A stretch of 64,000 nucleotides of DNA from Nocardioides sp. URHA0020. GTDB lineage: Bacteria; Actinomycetota; Actinomycetes; Propionibacteriales; Nocardioidaceae. The notes beneath the pieces were generated by a model that was not told the origin of the DNA, searched no databases, and worked only from the letters and a program-made list of their open reading frames with translations. A program made the translations under genes and the position numbers. Every line of letters starts with the position of its first letter. Within the stretch, counting starts at the first letter, position 1. Where the stretch lies: the NCBI RefSeq assembly GCF_000620705.1, contig NZ_KK211165.1, forward strand, positions 1,033 to 65,032, given 5' to 3'. Positions 1 to 9,800 of this stretch are shown here, piece after piece.

Positions 1-3
1 CTC

Positions 4-46
4 GGTGGTTGAGGTGTGAGGGCCGCTAGGCCCGAGCCTCGAAACC
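4..46 (-). repeat. Dispersed hairpin repeat, copy 1
   Basis: Read on the minus strand it opens with GGTTTCGAGGCTC and closes with CACACCTCAACCACC. The centre is GGGCC-TAGC-GGCCC, a perfect 5-bp stem. Other copies have GGCGC and GCGCC as stem arms, so this copy has changed two base pairs while keeping them paired. Confidence 0.85.
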
Positions 47-150
47 GCCCAGCCAGAGAGGACCTGGGGGCGGTACCCGCGCAACTGCCCGTCGGCGAAC
101 GACCCGAACCCACCCGCAGGCCGCCCTCATCGCCGCTCCTTCGCTGCGGG

Positions 151-193
151 GGTTTCGAGGCTCGGCGCTGGCGCGCCTCGCACCTCAACCACC
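151..193 (+). repeat. Dispersed hairpin repeat, copy 2
   Basis: Plus-orientation copy starting GGTTTCGAGG and ending CTCAACCACC, with central stem GGCGC-TGGC-GCGCC. It is preceded by the same GCTGCGGGG leader that precedes copies 3 and 6-8. Confidence 0.85.
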
Positions 194-306
194 GGTCGGC
201 CGGCACTCGGCCGTAGCCCCGTGTGTTCCGTACCCGCGTAGCCAGCCTGTCGGCGGCCAGCCGAGCGGACCCGCAGGCCGGGCTCGCTGCCCTGCCTGCG
301 CTGCGG

Positions 307-349
307 GGTTTCGAGGCTCGGCGCTGGCGCCCTCGGACCCTCAACCACC
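307..349 (+). repeat. Dispersed hairpin repeat, copy 3
   Basis: Plus-orientation copy with the same ends. The centre is GGCGC-TG-GCGCC, so the stem is kept with a shorter loop. The sequence after the stem is slightly diverged from the other copies. Confidence 0.8.
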
Positions 350-401
350 GGGTCCGCAGCACGCTCGTCTTAGGGTCGCGGGAACTGGGTACTACCCGGA
401 C

Positions 402-545
402 ATGTCACCACCGCAGCCTGTCGCCGCCGCCCTGCGGCTCGGCCGGCTCCCCGATGCGGCGCCGGTCGCGCCGGCGGCGGAGGTCGCGCGCGGCGACGTA
501 CGACCCTCCCTCGGCGGACAGGTCTGCGCGGGGTCGTCGTGCTGA
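402..545 (+). CDS. Possible 47-aa leader peptide or gene remnant
   Basis: A short ATG frame runs from 402 to a TGA at 543-545, which overlaps the GTG start of the next gene by seven bases. That overlap is the only argument for translation. The product is rich in Ala, Pro and Arg and has no domain I recognise. It could be a coupled leader, the 5' stub of a degraded gene that once preceded the PIG-L gene, or chance. Ribosome profiling or conservation in relatives would decide. Confidence 0.25.
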   Translation: MSPPQPVAAALRLGRLPDAAPVAPAAEVARGDVRPSLGGQVCAGSSC

Positions 546-1873
546 CCCGCCCGGCCTTCACCCACGACGGCACGGGCACGTCGGCCGAGGTCTGGTCGAG
601 TGACCCGCGGTGGGCGGACCGGGCACCGCTCTCGCTCGACGGCGTACGGCGTCTCGTCGTCGTGGCCGCCCATCCGGACGACGAGTCCCTCGGGGCCGGC
701 GGGCTCCTCGCCACCGCGCACGAGCGCGGGATCGACGTCGAGCTGGTGCTGCTCACCGCGGGCGAGCTCAGCCACCCGATGTCGCCGACGCACTCGCGCG
801 AGCGGCTCGCGCTGCGCCGCGTCGGCGAGGCGAAGCGCGCCCTGGCGGCCGTCGCGCCGACGGCCGCGCTCACCCGGCTCGCGCTGGGCGACGGCAGCGT
901 CGCGGAGTCCGAGCACGCGGTCGCCGCCAAGCTCGTGGACCTGATCGGCGACGGCGCCGACACACTCGTCGCTGCACCGTGGCGCCACGACGGACACCCC
1001 GACCACGAGGCGGCCGGACGGGCTGCGTCCGTCGCCGCTCGGCGTACCGACGCCACCCTGGTGGAGTACCCCGTCTGGTGGTGGCACTGGGCCACCCCGT
1101 CGGAGGCGCCGTGGGACGGCATCCGCCGCCTCGACCTGACCGACGCCGCCCGATCCCGCAAGGACCGGGCCATCGCCGCGCACACCTCCCAGGTGCTCCC
1201 GCTGTCCGAGCACGTCGGCGACGAGGCGCTGCTGCAGCCCGCCTTCCTCGCCCACTTCCACGGACCGGTGGAGGTCTACGTCGTGGAGGACGGGGAGGAC
1301 GCCGCCCTCGACGACCTGCGCCGCGCCGCGACCGATCCGTGGGGGATCGACGACCGCTGGTACGAGCAGCGCAAGCGCGACCTGACGCTGAGCGTGCTGC
1401 CGCGCCGGACGTTCGGCCGGGGGCTCGAGATCGGCTGCTCGACGGGGGCGCTCTCCGCCCGGCTGGCCGAGCGCTGCGACGACCTCCTGGCGGTCGACAG
1501 CAGCCCCGTCGCCGTGGCGGCCGCCCGGCTCCGGCTCGCGGACACCGGCGTCCGGGTCGAGCTGATGCACCCGCCCTCCGAGTGGCCGGACGGCGAGCTC
1601 GACCTCGTCGTGGTCTCCGAGATGGCCCACTTCCTGAGCCCGCGCGAGCTGCGCGGCCTGGTGGAGCGGGTCCGGGCGTCGCTCGCGCCGTACGGCGTCG
1701 TGGTGCTGTGCCACTGGCGCCACCGGATCGACGGCTGGGTGCCGAACGCCGGGCAGGTGCTGCGCGCCTTCACCGACGGCCGGGGCCTGTCGGGTCAGGC
1801 GACGTACCGCGACCGGGACGTCGAGATCGTGCTGCTGGGCGCCTCCGACGTCCTGCCCGTGCCGACGGCATGA
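539..1873 (+). CDS. PIG-L deacetylase fused to SAM methyltransferase
   Basis: A 444-residue two-domain enzyme. Residues about 38-265 form a PIG-L/LmbE zinc N-acetyl-hydrolase domain with the metal-binding AHPDDE (around residues 44-49) and HPDH (153-156) motifs. Residues about 285-440 form a class I SAM-dependent methyltransferase of the NodS-like type, with the glycine-rich motif GLEIGCSTG. PIG-L enzymes remove acetyl groups from GlcNAc-type substrates, so the natural reading is deacetylation followed by methylation of one sugar or lipid-linked substrate; that coupling is inference. The GTG start at 539 overlaps a small upstream frame. The gene converges on the DyP peroxidase gene. The substrate is unknown. 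Confidence 0.85.
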   Translation: MLTRPAFTHDGTGTSAEVWSSDPRWADRAPLSLDGVRRLVVVAAHPDDESLGAGGLLATAHERGIDVELVLLTAGELSHPMSPTHSRERLALRRVGEAKRALAAVAPTAALTRLALGDGSVAESEHAVAAKLVDLIGDGADTLVAAPWRHDGHPDHEAAGRAASVAARRTDATLVEYPVWWWHWATPSEAPWDGIRRLDLTDAARSRKDRAIAAHTSQVLPLSEHVGDEALLQPAFLAHFHGPVEVYVVEDGEDAALDDLRRAATDPWGIDDRWYEQRKRDLTLSVLPRRTFGRGLEIGCSTGALSARLAERCDDLLAVDSSPVAVAAARLRLADTGVRVELMHPPSEWPDGELDLVVVSEMAHFLSPRELRGLVERVRASLAPYGVVVLCHWRHRIDGWVPNAGQVLRAFTDGRGLSGQATYRDRDVEIVLLGASDVLPVPTA

Positions 1874-1879
1874 CCGCCG

Positions 1880-1970
1880 AGGTCAGGCCCGCCGCGCGCG
1901 CTTGCTGGTGAGGCTCTCGGCGGTGCCGACGATCAGCGACCCCACGATGCCCAGCCCGGGCGGCGGCATC
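1880..1970 (-). other. Possible 28-aa open frame downstream of DyP gene
   Basis: On the minus strand an ATG at about 1970 opens a short frame that reads as a hydrophobic GLGIVGSLIVG stretch and ends in basic residues (KRARRA) before a stop near 1882. It could be the 3' remnant of a membrane-protein gene or chance coding in GC-rich DNA. No other signal is seen in the gap between the two convergent genes. Confidence 0.15.
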
Positions 1971-1974
1971 GGGC

Positions 1975-2910
1975 TCAGCCCTCGAGCTGGTCGACCGTCG
2001 GGACGAAGTACAGCGATCCGGTGACCGCGGTGGAGACCTCGAGCAGGTGGTCGGTGACGCCGGGCGGGTCGCCGACGAACATGTTGCGCAGCATCCGCTC
2101 GATCACCGCCGGGTCCCGGGTGTAGCCGACGAAGTAGGTGCCGTACTCACCACCGCCGTCCGGGCCGCCGGCGACGCTGCCGAACGGCATGTTGTCGCGC
2201 AGGATCTCGAGCTCGGTGCCGTCCTCGTCCTCGATGCTGGTCAGCGCGGTGTGCGCGCCCGGGGACTTCTCGGCGTCCGGGAGCTCGATGTCCGAGAGCT
2301 TCTCCCGGCCGACCGCGGCCTCCTGCTGCTCGACCGTCATGGCGTTCCACGTGGTGAGGTCGTGCAGGTACTTCTGGATGACGACGTAGCTCCCACCGGC
2401 GAAGTCCGGGTCGTCGTCGCCCACGAGCAGGGCGTTGCCCACAGCAGGACCGACGGGGTTCTCGGTGCCGTCGACGAAGCCGAGCAGGTCGCGTCGGTCG
2501 AAGTACCGGAAGCCGTGCACCTCGTCCACGACGACCGCCGCCCCCCGCAGCCGCTGGGTCAGCCGGGCGGCGAGCTCGAAGCAGAGGTCCAGCTGCTCGG
2601 CCTTGATGTGGAGGAAGACGTCGCCCGGCGTGGCCGGCGCGACGTGGCGCTCGCCCCGGATCTCGGCGAAGGGGTGGAGCCCGGCCGGCCGCGGGCCGCC
2701 GTACACCCGGTCGTAGGCATCGCTGCCGATGCCGACCACGCAGGACAGGGACGCCTCGACGTTGCGGAAGCCGATCGCACGCGCCATGTCCTGCACGTCG
2801 GCCAGGAGCTCGCGCACGACGCCCTCGCCGCCGGGCTCGATCGTCAGCACCAGGAAGACCGCCGCCCGGGTCAGCGGGGAGGTGACGGCCTGTGGCTCGG
2901 GGAGGATCAT
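1975..2910 (-). CDS. DyP-type heme peroxidase (class B)
   Basis: A 311-residue dye-decolorizing peroxidase of the short cytoplasmic B class. The family signature GFVDGTENP (catalytic Asp) is present. A GAHTALTSI segment holds the likely proximal heme His, and RDNMPFG supplies the Arg and Asn that line the distal pocket in DypB enzymes. There is no Tat signal and no C-terminal encapsulin-targeting tail: the protein ends shortly after the fold, at TVDQLEG. I chose ATG 2910 because GGAAGG lies at good spacing; ATG 2919 is the in-frame alternative. It oxidises bulky aromatic substrates with peroxide; the physiological substrate is unknown. The exported cupin gene lies 41 bp upstream on the same strand. 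Confidence 0.9.
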   Translation of the reverse strand: MILPEPQAVTSPLTRAAVFLVLTIEPGGEGVVRELLADVQDMARAIGFRNVEASLSCVVGIGSDAYDRVYGGPRPAGLHPFAEIRGERHVAPATPGDVFLHIKAEQLDLCFELAARLTQRLRGAAVVVDEVHGFRYFDRRDLLGFVDGTENPVGPAVGNALLVGDDDPDFAGGSYVVIQKYLHDLTTWNAMTVEQQEAAVGREKLSDIELPDAEKSPGAHTALTSIEDEDGTELEILRDNMPFGSVAGGPDGGGEYGTYFVGYTRDPAVIERMLRNMFVGDPPGVTDHLLEVSTAVTGSLYFVPTVDQLEG

Positions 2911-2951
2911 GGGCGCCATCCTTCCGCAACGGGCGGTGTCTCCTGACCGGG

Positions 2952-3440
2952 TCAGTCGCTGATGGCCGCCGGCTGACCGGTCTTGAAGAGCGTGGCGAGG
3001 TAGATGACGATCGGGACCGTGCCGGCGTTGCGGGCGTGGTGGACCTCGCCCTGCGTCTCGCGCAGCCACAGGCCGGCGCGCACGCGGTAGGTGTCGCCGG
3101 CCCTGAGGCGCTTGACGACCTTCGGCTTGTCGCCGGGCCCCTTGAGGACGGTGGCGGTGCCGGTCTCGACGGTGTAGGTCAGCGCCCCCTCGGCGATGTA
3201 GCCGAGCTGGGCGCCCGGGTGGTGGTGCGAGGCGAGTTCGGCGCCCGGCATCACGACGACCTTGCTCAGCCCGAGCGTGCGGTGGGGCGCGCCGGCAGGG
3301 GCCTTGACCTCCGCGAGCGGCTGCCGGTTGACGACCACCGGCGCGGGCTCGTCGGCGGCGGTCGCGGAGACCGCGATGCCGGCTCCGAACCCCGAGGCGA
3401 GCAGACCGAGACCGGCGACGGGGAGCAGGAGGCGCTTCAT
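2952..3440 (-). CDS. Exported cupin-domain protein
   Basis: A 162-residue protein with an N-terminal Sec signal or anchor: Lys-Arg, then a Leu/Ala/Gly-rich core to about residue 28. It is followed by a single cupin barrel. The metal-ligand cluster SHHHPGAQLGYIAEG and a late VHHARN histidine pair match small cupins that bind a divalent metal. The function is unassigned; such proteins are often annotated only as cupin. It lies just upstream of the DyP gene on the same strand and could be cotranscribed with it, and it is divergent from recC. Confidence 0.75.
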   Translation of the reverse strand: MKRLLLPVAGLGLLASGFGAGIAVSATAADEPAPVVVNRQPLAEVKAPAGAPHRTLGLSKVVVMPGAELASHHHPGAQLGYIAEGALTYTVETGTATVLKGPGDKPKVVKRLRAGDTYRVRAGLWLRETQGEVHHARNAGTVPIVIYLATLFKTGQPAAISD

Positions 3441-3555
3441 GTCTCAGCAGCGTAGGGAGGCGCGGCGAGGGCCGCAGGTGATCGCGGCAAACGCGCGCCG
3501 GACTGGTCCCCGGGCGCTGGGCGCGGCTGTCCCCGGCAGCCCGTAGGGTGCGCGC

Positions 3556-6500
3556 GTGGCGCTCCACCTGCACCGCGCACCGCGCACCGACCAGCTCGCC
3601 GACGCCCTCGGCGAGCTGCTGGCGGTGCCGTTGGCCGACCCGTTCGCGACCGAGCTGGTGCTGGTGCCGGCCAAGGGCGTCGAGCGCTGGCTCAGCCAGC
3701 GGCTCTCCCACGTCCTGGGTCGCGGCGAGGCACAGGACGGGGTGTGCGCGGGCGTGGAGTTCCGCTCCCCGCGGTCGCTGGTCGCCGAGCTGATGGGCAC
3801 GACGTACGACGACCCGTGGGCGCCCGACGCGCTGACCTGGCCCTTGCTGGCGGTGCTCGACGACAGCCTCGACGCACCCTGGGCGCAGACGCTCGCGCGC
3901 CACCTCGGCCACCTCGACAGCGGTGACGAGGCGGAGTTCCGGCGGGGCCGGCGCTACTCCGTGGCGCGCCGGCTGGCCGGGCTCTTCTCGTCGTACGCCG
4001 TCCAGCGACCGCAGCTGCTCGTCGACTGGCTCGAGGGTCGGCCCACCGACGGTGCGGGCGGCGAGCTGGCCGCCGACCTGTCGTGGCAGCCACCGCTGTG
4101 GCGCGCGCTGGTCGCGGCCGTCGGGCAGCCACCGCCGCACGTCCGCCACGCCGAGACCGTCGCCCGGCTGGAGGCGGGGCCGAGCGATCTGCCGCCCCGG
4201 ATCTCGCTCTTCGGTCACACCCGGATGGCGAGCACCGAGATCGCGCTGCTGGCCGCCCTCGCGACGCACCACGACCTGCACCTGTGGCTGCCGCACCCCA
4301 GCGACGACCTGTGGCAGGCGCTGCGCGACGCGCGGGGCGTGGTCAGCAGGGCCGACGACCGCAGCCACCGCCGGGTCGGGCACCCGCTGCTCGCCACGCT
4401 GGGCCGCGACGTCCGCGAGCTCGAGCGGAGCCTCGCCGCGGTCGACGCGACGGACACCCACCACGGCGACCCGCCGGCACCGGCCACGATGCTCGGCTGG
4501 CTCCAGGACGACCTGCGCGCCAACGCCGTCCGACCGGACGGTCGGGCGCTCGACGCCGCCGACCGCTCCGTGCAGGTGCACAGCTGCCACGGGGCCGCCC
4601 GCCAGGTCGACGTGCTCCGCGAGGTGCTGCTCGGTCTCCTCGACGACGACCCGACGCTCGAGCCGCGCGACATCCTCGTGATGTGTCCCGACATCGAGAC
4701 CTACGCGCCGCTGATCAGCGCCGGCTTCGGCCTCGGTGACCTGGTCGAGGGCGGCCACCCGGCTCACCGGCTGCGCGTCCGGCTGGCCGACCGCGCGCTG
4801 ACCCAGACCAACCCGCTGCTCGGCGTGGCCGCCCAGCTGCTCGACCTCGCGGGCGGGCGCACCACCGCGAGCCGGGTGCTCGACCTGGTCCAGGCCCCAC
4901 CGGTGCGCCGTCGCTTCGGCCTCAGCGACGACGACCTGGACGCGATCACCGCCTGGGTCCGGGAGTCCGGCATCCGCTGGGGTCTCGACAAGGAGCACCG
5001 GGCGCCGTACGGCGTCGACTTCATCCAGAACACCTGGCAGTTCGGCCTCGACCGGGTGCTCGTCGGCGTCGCGCTGTCCGACGACTCGCAGGGTTGGCTC
5101 GGCACGACCCTGCCCCTCGACGACGTGGGCAGCAACCGGGTCGAGCTGGCCGGCCGGTTCGCGGAGCTGCTCGGGCGGCTGTCGGCGACGGTCGACGCGC
5201 TGACCGGCACCCGGCCGTTGGGCGAGTGGCTGAGCGCCCTGGCCGACGGGGTGGCGGCGCTGACCAAGGTCGACCGCAACGACCAGTGGCAGACCGGTCA
5301 GGTGCAGCGCGAGCTCGCGCAGGTGCTCGCCGACGCGTCCGCGCGCCAGCAGACCCCGCTGCGCCTCAGCGACGTCCGCGCGCTGCTCGGCGCCCACCTC
5401 GCCGGCCGGCCGACCCGCGCCAACTTCCGCACCGGCGGACTCACCGTGGCGACCCTCGTCCCGATGCGCTCGGTGCCGCACCGGGTCGTCTGCCTGCTCG
5501 GCCTCGACGACGGGATCTTCCCGCGGCTCGGGCTGGTCGACGGCGACGACGTCCTGGCCCGCACGCCGCTCACCGGCGAGCGCGACGTGCGCTCGGAGGA
5601 CCGGCAGCTGCTGCTCGACGCAGTCGGCGCCGCGACCGAGACCCTGGTGGTCACCTACACCGGCGCCAACGAGCACAGCGGACAGCCGCGGCCGCCCGCC
5701 GTACCTCTCGGCGAGCTGCTCGACGCCCTCGACCGCACGACGCCCGAGCCGGTGCGCGACCGCCTCGTCGTCGAGCACCCGCTGCAGCCCTTCGACCCGC
5801 GCAACGTGACGCCGGGCAGCCTCGGCACGCCGACGCCGTTCACGTTCGACCCGACGCTGCTGGTCGCCGCCCGCACCGCCGTCGGGGACCGCCCGGCCGC
5901 ACCGCCCTTCCTGCCCGCGCCGCTGGCGCCGGCGCCGGCGGACGACATCGCGCTGGCCGACCTGGTCGGCTTCCTCAAGGACCCCGTCAAGGGCTTCTTC
6001 CGGGCCCTCGACCTGACCCTGCCGTGGGACGTCGACGGCGTCGCCGACGCGATGCCGGTGGAGATCGACGCGCTCGAGACCTGGGGCGTGGGTGACCGGA
6101 TGCTCGCCGACATGCTCCGCGGGATCCACCCCGACCAGGCGCTCGGCGCCGAGTGGCGACGCGGTGCGCTGCCGCCCGGCCAGCTCGGCTGGCGCAAGGC
6201 CGGCGAGATCCGCGACGCCGCCATGCAGCTCGCGGTCGCGGCCCTCACGCACCGGCAGGTCGCCCCGAAGGCGTACGACGTCGACGTCCGCCTCGACGAC
6301 GGACGGCGCATCACCGGCACCGTCGGCCCCGTGTACGGCGACCGGCTGGTCGCGGTCGGCTACTCCCGCCTGGACGCCAGGCAGCTGATCGAGTCCTGGG
6401 TCCGGCTGCTCGCGCTGGCCGCCCACGACCCCGACCACAACTGGACCGCGCTGACGATCGGGCGCGCGGCGCGCGGCTCGCGCCCCGCCCAGCGGCTGCT

Positions 6501-6855
6501 CGGTCCCGCGATCGAGGAGCCGCTGAGCCTGCTGACCGACCTGGTCCGCCTGTACGACGCCGGTCGCCGCGAGCCGCTGCCCCTGCCGCTGAAGACCTCG
6601 TTCGCCTGGGCCAGCGCCCGGCTCAACGGCGACGACCCGCGCGAGCAGGCGGGCCGGCGGTGGAAGAGCGGGATGTACCCCGCCGAGGACGCCGATCCCG
6701 CCCAGTCCCGGGTGTGGGGCGACCACGCCCCGCTCGGCCGGCTGCTCGGGCCGCCCGCCCCGGGCGAGGAGACCGAGGGCGAGGACACCCGGCTCGGGGC
6801 GTACGCCGTACGCCTGTGGCTGCCGCTGCTCCGCTCGGAGAGGGCGTTCTCCTGA
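3556..6855 (+). CDS. recC: Exodeoxyribonuclease V subunit gamma (RecC)
   Basis: At 1099 residues it has the usual RecC length. The N-terminus has the family pattern LHRAPRTDQLADAL followed by LVPAKGVERWLSQRL. RecC is an inactivated helicase/nuclease that holds the complex together, splits the strands and, in enterobacteria, recognises Chi. The start is GTG 3556. The stop TGA overlaps the ATG of recB, and recB similarly overlaps recD, so the three form one translationally coupled operon in the order C-B-D. The complex repairs double-strand breaks and degrades linear foreign DNA. Actinobacterial RecBCD usually coexists with AdnAB, which is not in the window. Confidence 0.95.
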   Translation: MALHLHRAPRTDQLADALGELLAVPLADPFATELVLVPAKGVERWLSQRLSHVLGRGEAQDGVCAGVEFRSPRSLVAELMGTTYDDPWAPDALTWPLLAVLDDSLDAPWAQTLARHLGHLDSGDEAEFRRGRRYSVARRLAGLFSSYAVQRPQLLVDWLEGRPTDGAGGELAADLSWQPPLWRALVAAVGQPPPHVRHAETVARLEAGPSDLPPRISLFGHTRMASTEIALLAALATHHDLHLWLPHPSDDLWQALRDARGVVSRADDRSHRRVGHPLLATLGRDVRELERSLAAVDATDTHHGDPPAPATMLGWLQDDLRANAVRPDGRALDAADRSVQVHSCHGAARQVDVLREVLLGLLDDDPTLEPRDILVMCPDIETYAPLISAGFGLGDLVEGGHPAHRLRVRLADRALTQTNPLLGVAAQLLDLAGGRTTASRVLDLVQAPPVRRRFGLSDDDLDAITAWVRESGIRWGLDKEHRAPYGVDFIQNTWQFGLDRVLVGVALSDDSQGWLGTTLPLDDVGSNRVELAGRFAELLGRLSATVDALTGTRPLGEWLSALADGVAALTKVDRNDQWQTGQVQRELAQVLADASARQQTPLRLSDVRALLGAHLAGRPTRANFRTGGLTVATLVPMRSVPHRVVCLLGLDDGIFPRLGLVDGDDVLARTPLTGERDVRSEDRQLLLDAVGAATETLVVTYTGANEHSGQPRPPAVPLGELLDALDRTTPEPVRDRLVVEHPLQPFDPRNVTPGSLGTPTPFTFDPTLLVAARTAVGDRPAAPPFLPAPLAPAPADDIALADLVGFLKDPVKGFFRALDLTLPWDVDGVADAMPVEIDALETWGVGDRMLADMLRGIHPDQALGAEWRRGALPPGQLGWRKAGEIRDAAMQLAVAALTHRQVAPKAYDVDVRLDDGRRITGTVGPVYGDRLVAVGYSRLDARQLIESWVRLLALAAHDPDHNWTALTIGRAARGSRPAQRLLGPAIEEPLSLLTDLVRLYDAGRREPLPLPLKTSFAWASARLNGDDPREQAGRRWKSGMYPAEDADPAQSRVWGDHAPLGRLLGPPAPGEETEGEDTRLGAYAVRLWLPLLRSERAFS

Positions 6856-9800
6856 TGGACTCCTTCGACCTGCTCGGCCGACTGCCCGCCGGCCCGACGA
6901 CGACCGTCCTGGAGGCCAGCGCCGGCACCGGCAAGACCTTCACGCTGGCCGGCCTGGTGACCCGCTACGTCGCCGAGGGCGAGGCGACGCTCGACGAGAT
7001 GCTGCTGATCACCTTCGGCCGCGCGGCCAGCCAGGAGCTCCGGGAGCGGGTGCGCGGTCAGCTGGTCGCCGCCGCCGACGCGCTCGACGACCCCCGTCTC
7101 GTCGGCGACGACCAGCTGCTGACCCACCTCCTGACCGGCACCCCCACCGAGCTCGCCGAGCGCCGTGACCGGCTCCGCGACGCCCTGGCCGGCTTCGACG
7201 CCGCGACCATCGCGACCACCCACCAGTTCTGCCAGCTGGTGCTGCGCTCGCTCGGGGTCGCGGGCGACACCGACGCCGGGGTCACCCTCGTCGAGAGCCT
7301 CGACGACGTGGTGGCCGAGATCGTCGACGACCTCTACCTGCAGCGCTTCGGCCAGCAGCGCGACAAGCCCGAGCTGACCCGCGCCCAGGCCCTCGGTCTC
7401 GCCCGTGACGTCGTCGCCAACCCCCGCACCACGCTCACCCCCGAGGACCCGCCGGCGGAGTCGGTCGAGGGCATCCGCCGGGCGTTCGCCTGCGACGTGC
7501 TCACCGAGCTGGAGCGCCGCAAGCGCCGGCTCGGCATCCTGGGGTACGACGACCTCCTCAGCCGGCTGGCCGTCGCGCTCGAGGACGAGGACGCCCCGGC
7601 GCGGGCGCGGATGCACGGCCGGTGGCGGATCGTGATGGTCGACGAGTTCCAGGACACCGACCCGGTGCAGTGGGAGGTCATCGAGCGCGCCTTCGCCGGC
7701 CACTCGACCGTGGTGCTGATCGGCGACCCCAAGCAGGCCATCTACGCCTTCCGCGGCGGCGACATCGTCACCTACCTCAAGGCCGCGACCGCCGCGGACC
7801 ACCGCTGGACGCTCGGCACCAACTACCGCAGCGACCAGCCCCTGGTGCGCCGACTGGCCACGCTGCTGGGCGGGGCCGCGCTCGGCCACCCCGAGATCGT
7901 CGTCCGCGACGTCGAGGCCCACCTGCAGGGCCACCGGCTCGCCGGCGCGCCCGCCAACGACCCGTTCCGGCTCCGGGTGGTGACCCGGGAGAAGTTCGGC
8001 GTCACCGGCACCCGGACCGTGCCGATGGACGAGGTGCGTGAGCACGTCGCGGCCGACCTCGCCGCGGACATCCAGCTGCTGCTGGCCTCCGGTGCGACGT
8101 ACGACGGTCGCCCGGTCGCCGCCGGCGACGTCGCCGTCATCGTCGAGGCGCACAAGGACGCGCGGGTCTGCCGCGACGCGCTGGCCGCCATCGGCGTACC
8201 CGCCGTCTACACCGGCGACACCGACGTCTTCGCCTCCCAGGCGGCGGCCGACTGGCTGTGCCTGCTGGAGGCCTTCGAGCAGCCGCACCGCACCGGCCTG
8301 GTCCGGGCCGCGGCCACCACGATGTTCTTCGGCGAGAGCGCGGCCAGCCTCGCCGCGGGCGGCGACCGCCTCACCGACGACGTGGCCGACACCCTGCGCA
8401 GGTGGGCCGACCATGCCCGCGAGCGTGGGATCGCGGCGGTCTACGAGGCCGCGATGGTCGCCGGCATGGCCGGCCGGGTGCTGGCCTGGCGCGGCGGCGA
8501 GCGGCACATGACCGACCTGGCGCACGTCGGCCAGGTGCTCCACGAGACCGCCCACCGCGAGCACTTCGGTCTGCCGGCGCTGCTCGACTGGCTCCGCAGC
8601 CAGCGCACCACCGGCGCCGCCGAGCGCAACCGTCGCCTCGACAGCGACGCCGCGGCCGTGCAGATCATGACCGTCTGGGTGAGCAAGGGGCTGCAGTACC
8701 CCCTCGTCTACCTGCCCTTCGCCTTCAACCGCCACATCCCCTCGCGCGAGGTCGTCCTCTACCACCGCGGCGAGGAGCGCTGCCTCGACATCGGCGGCAA
8801 GGGCCAGCGGGGGTTCAGGCAGGTCGAGGCCCGCGGACGCCAGGAGATGGCCGGCGACGACATCCGGCTCACCTACGTCGCCCTCACCCGCGCCCAGTCC
8901 CAGGTCGTCGCGTGGTGGGCCCCGTCGTGGGACGAGCCCAACGGCGGCCTCTCCCGGCTGCTCCGCGGACGCTCGCAGGGGGAGGCGGTCGTCCCCGACA
9001 GCTGCGCGACCGGGGTCGACGACGCCACCGTGCTCGCGGGCTTCCGCGCGTGGGAGGCCCGTGGCGGGCCGAGCATCGAGGAGTCGGTGCGTCGTACGCC
9101 CGCCCCGGTCGCCGCCGGCACCGGCCGCACCGACCTGGGCATGCGCCGCTTCACCCGTGGCATCGACACCGGGTGGCGGCGTACGTCGTACTCCGGGCTG
9201 ATCCGCGCCGCCGAGGAGAGCCGAGGGGTCTCGACGGAGCCGGAGGTCGGCTCGCTCGACGACGAGGTCGACGGCCTGGCCGTCGGCGCCGCGCTCGTGG
9301 CCGAGCCCGCCGCGGTCGGGGCCGACCTGCCGTCCCCGATGGCCGACCTGCCCGCCGGCGCCACCTTCGGCTCCCTCGTCCACGGCGTGCTCGAGACCGC
9401 GGACCCGCAGGCGCCCGACCTGCTCGCCGAGCTCACCGCCCAGGTGCGCGAGCAGCTGACCTGGTGGCCGGTCGACGCCGGTGTCGACGACCTCGCCGCC
9501 GCGCTGGTCCCGCTGCACCACACGCCGCTCGGACCGCTGGCGCCCGGGCTGACACTGGGCGACGTCGCGCAGGCCGACCGCCTCTGCGAGCTCGACTTCG
9601 AGATCCCGCTGGCCGGCGGCGACCTCGTCGGTGCCGCGGCGGAGGTGACCCTGGCCGACGTGGGCGTGCTGCTGCGCCGCCACCTCGCGGCGGGGGACGC
9701 GCTCGCGCCGTACGCCGACCGGCTCTCGGGCCACGGCCTGGCCGAGCAGTCGCTGCGCGGCTACCTCTCCGGCTCCATCGACGTGGTGCTCCGGGTGCCG

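Larger units (their letters stand above)
1..401. other. Non-coding stretch holding three hairpin repeats
   Basis: No convincing gene is seen before about position 402. The stretch holds three copies of the window's dispersed hairpin repeat (4-46, 151-193 and 307-349) with spacers of about 100 bp. The short open frames that cross it on both strands run through the repeats and carry no recognisable domain. This is a typical intergenic repeat cluster; the gene to its left lies outside the window. Confidence 0.6.

Noticed and set aside
1975..6726. Very long minus-strand open frame (over 1500 codons)
   Set aside because: Only its last 311 codons are the DyP peroxidase; the rest runs antisense to recC and is Arg/Gly/Ala-rich low-complexity translation typical of GC-rich DNA.
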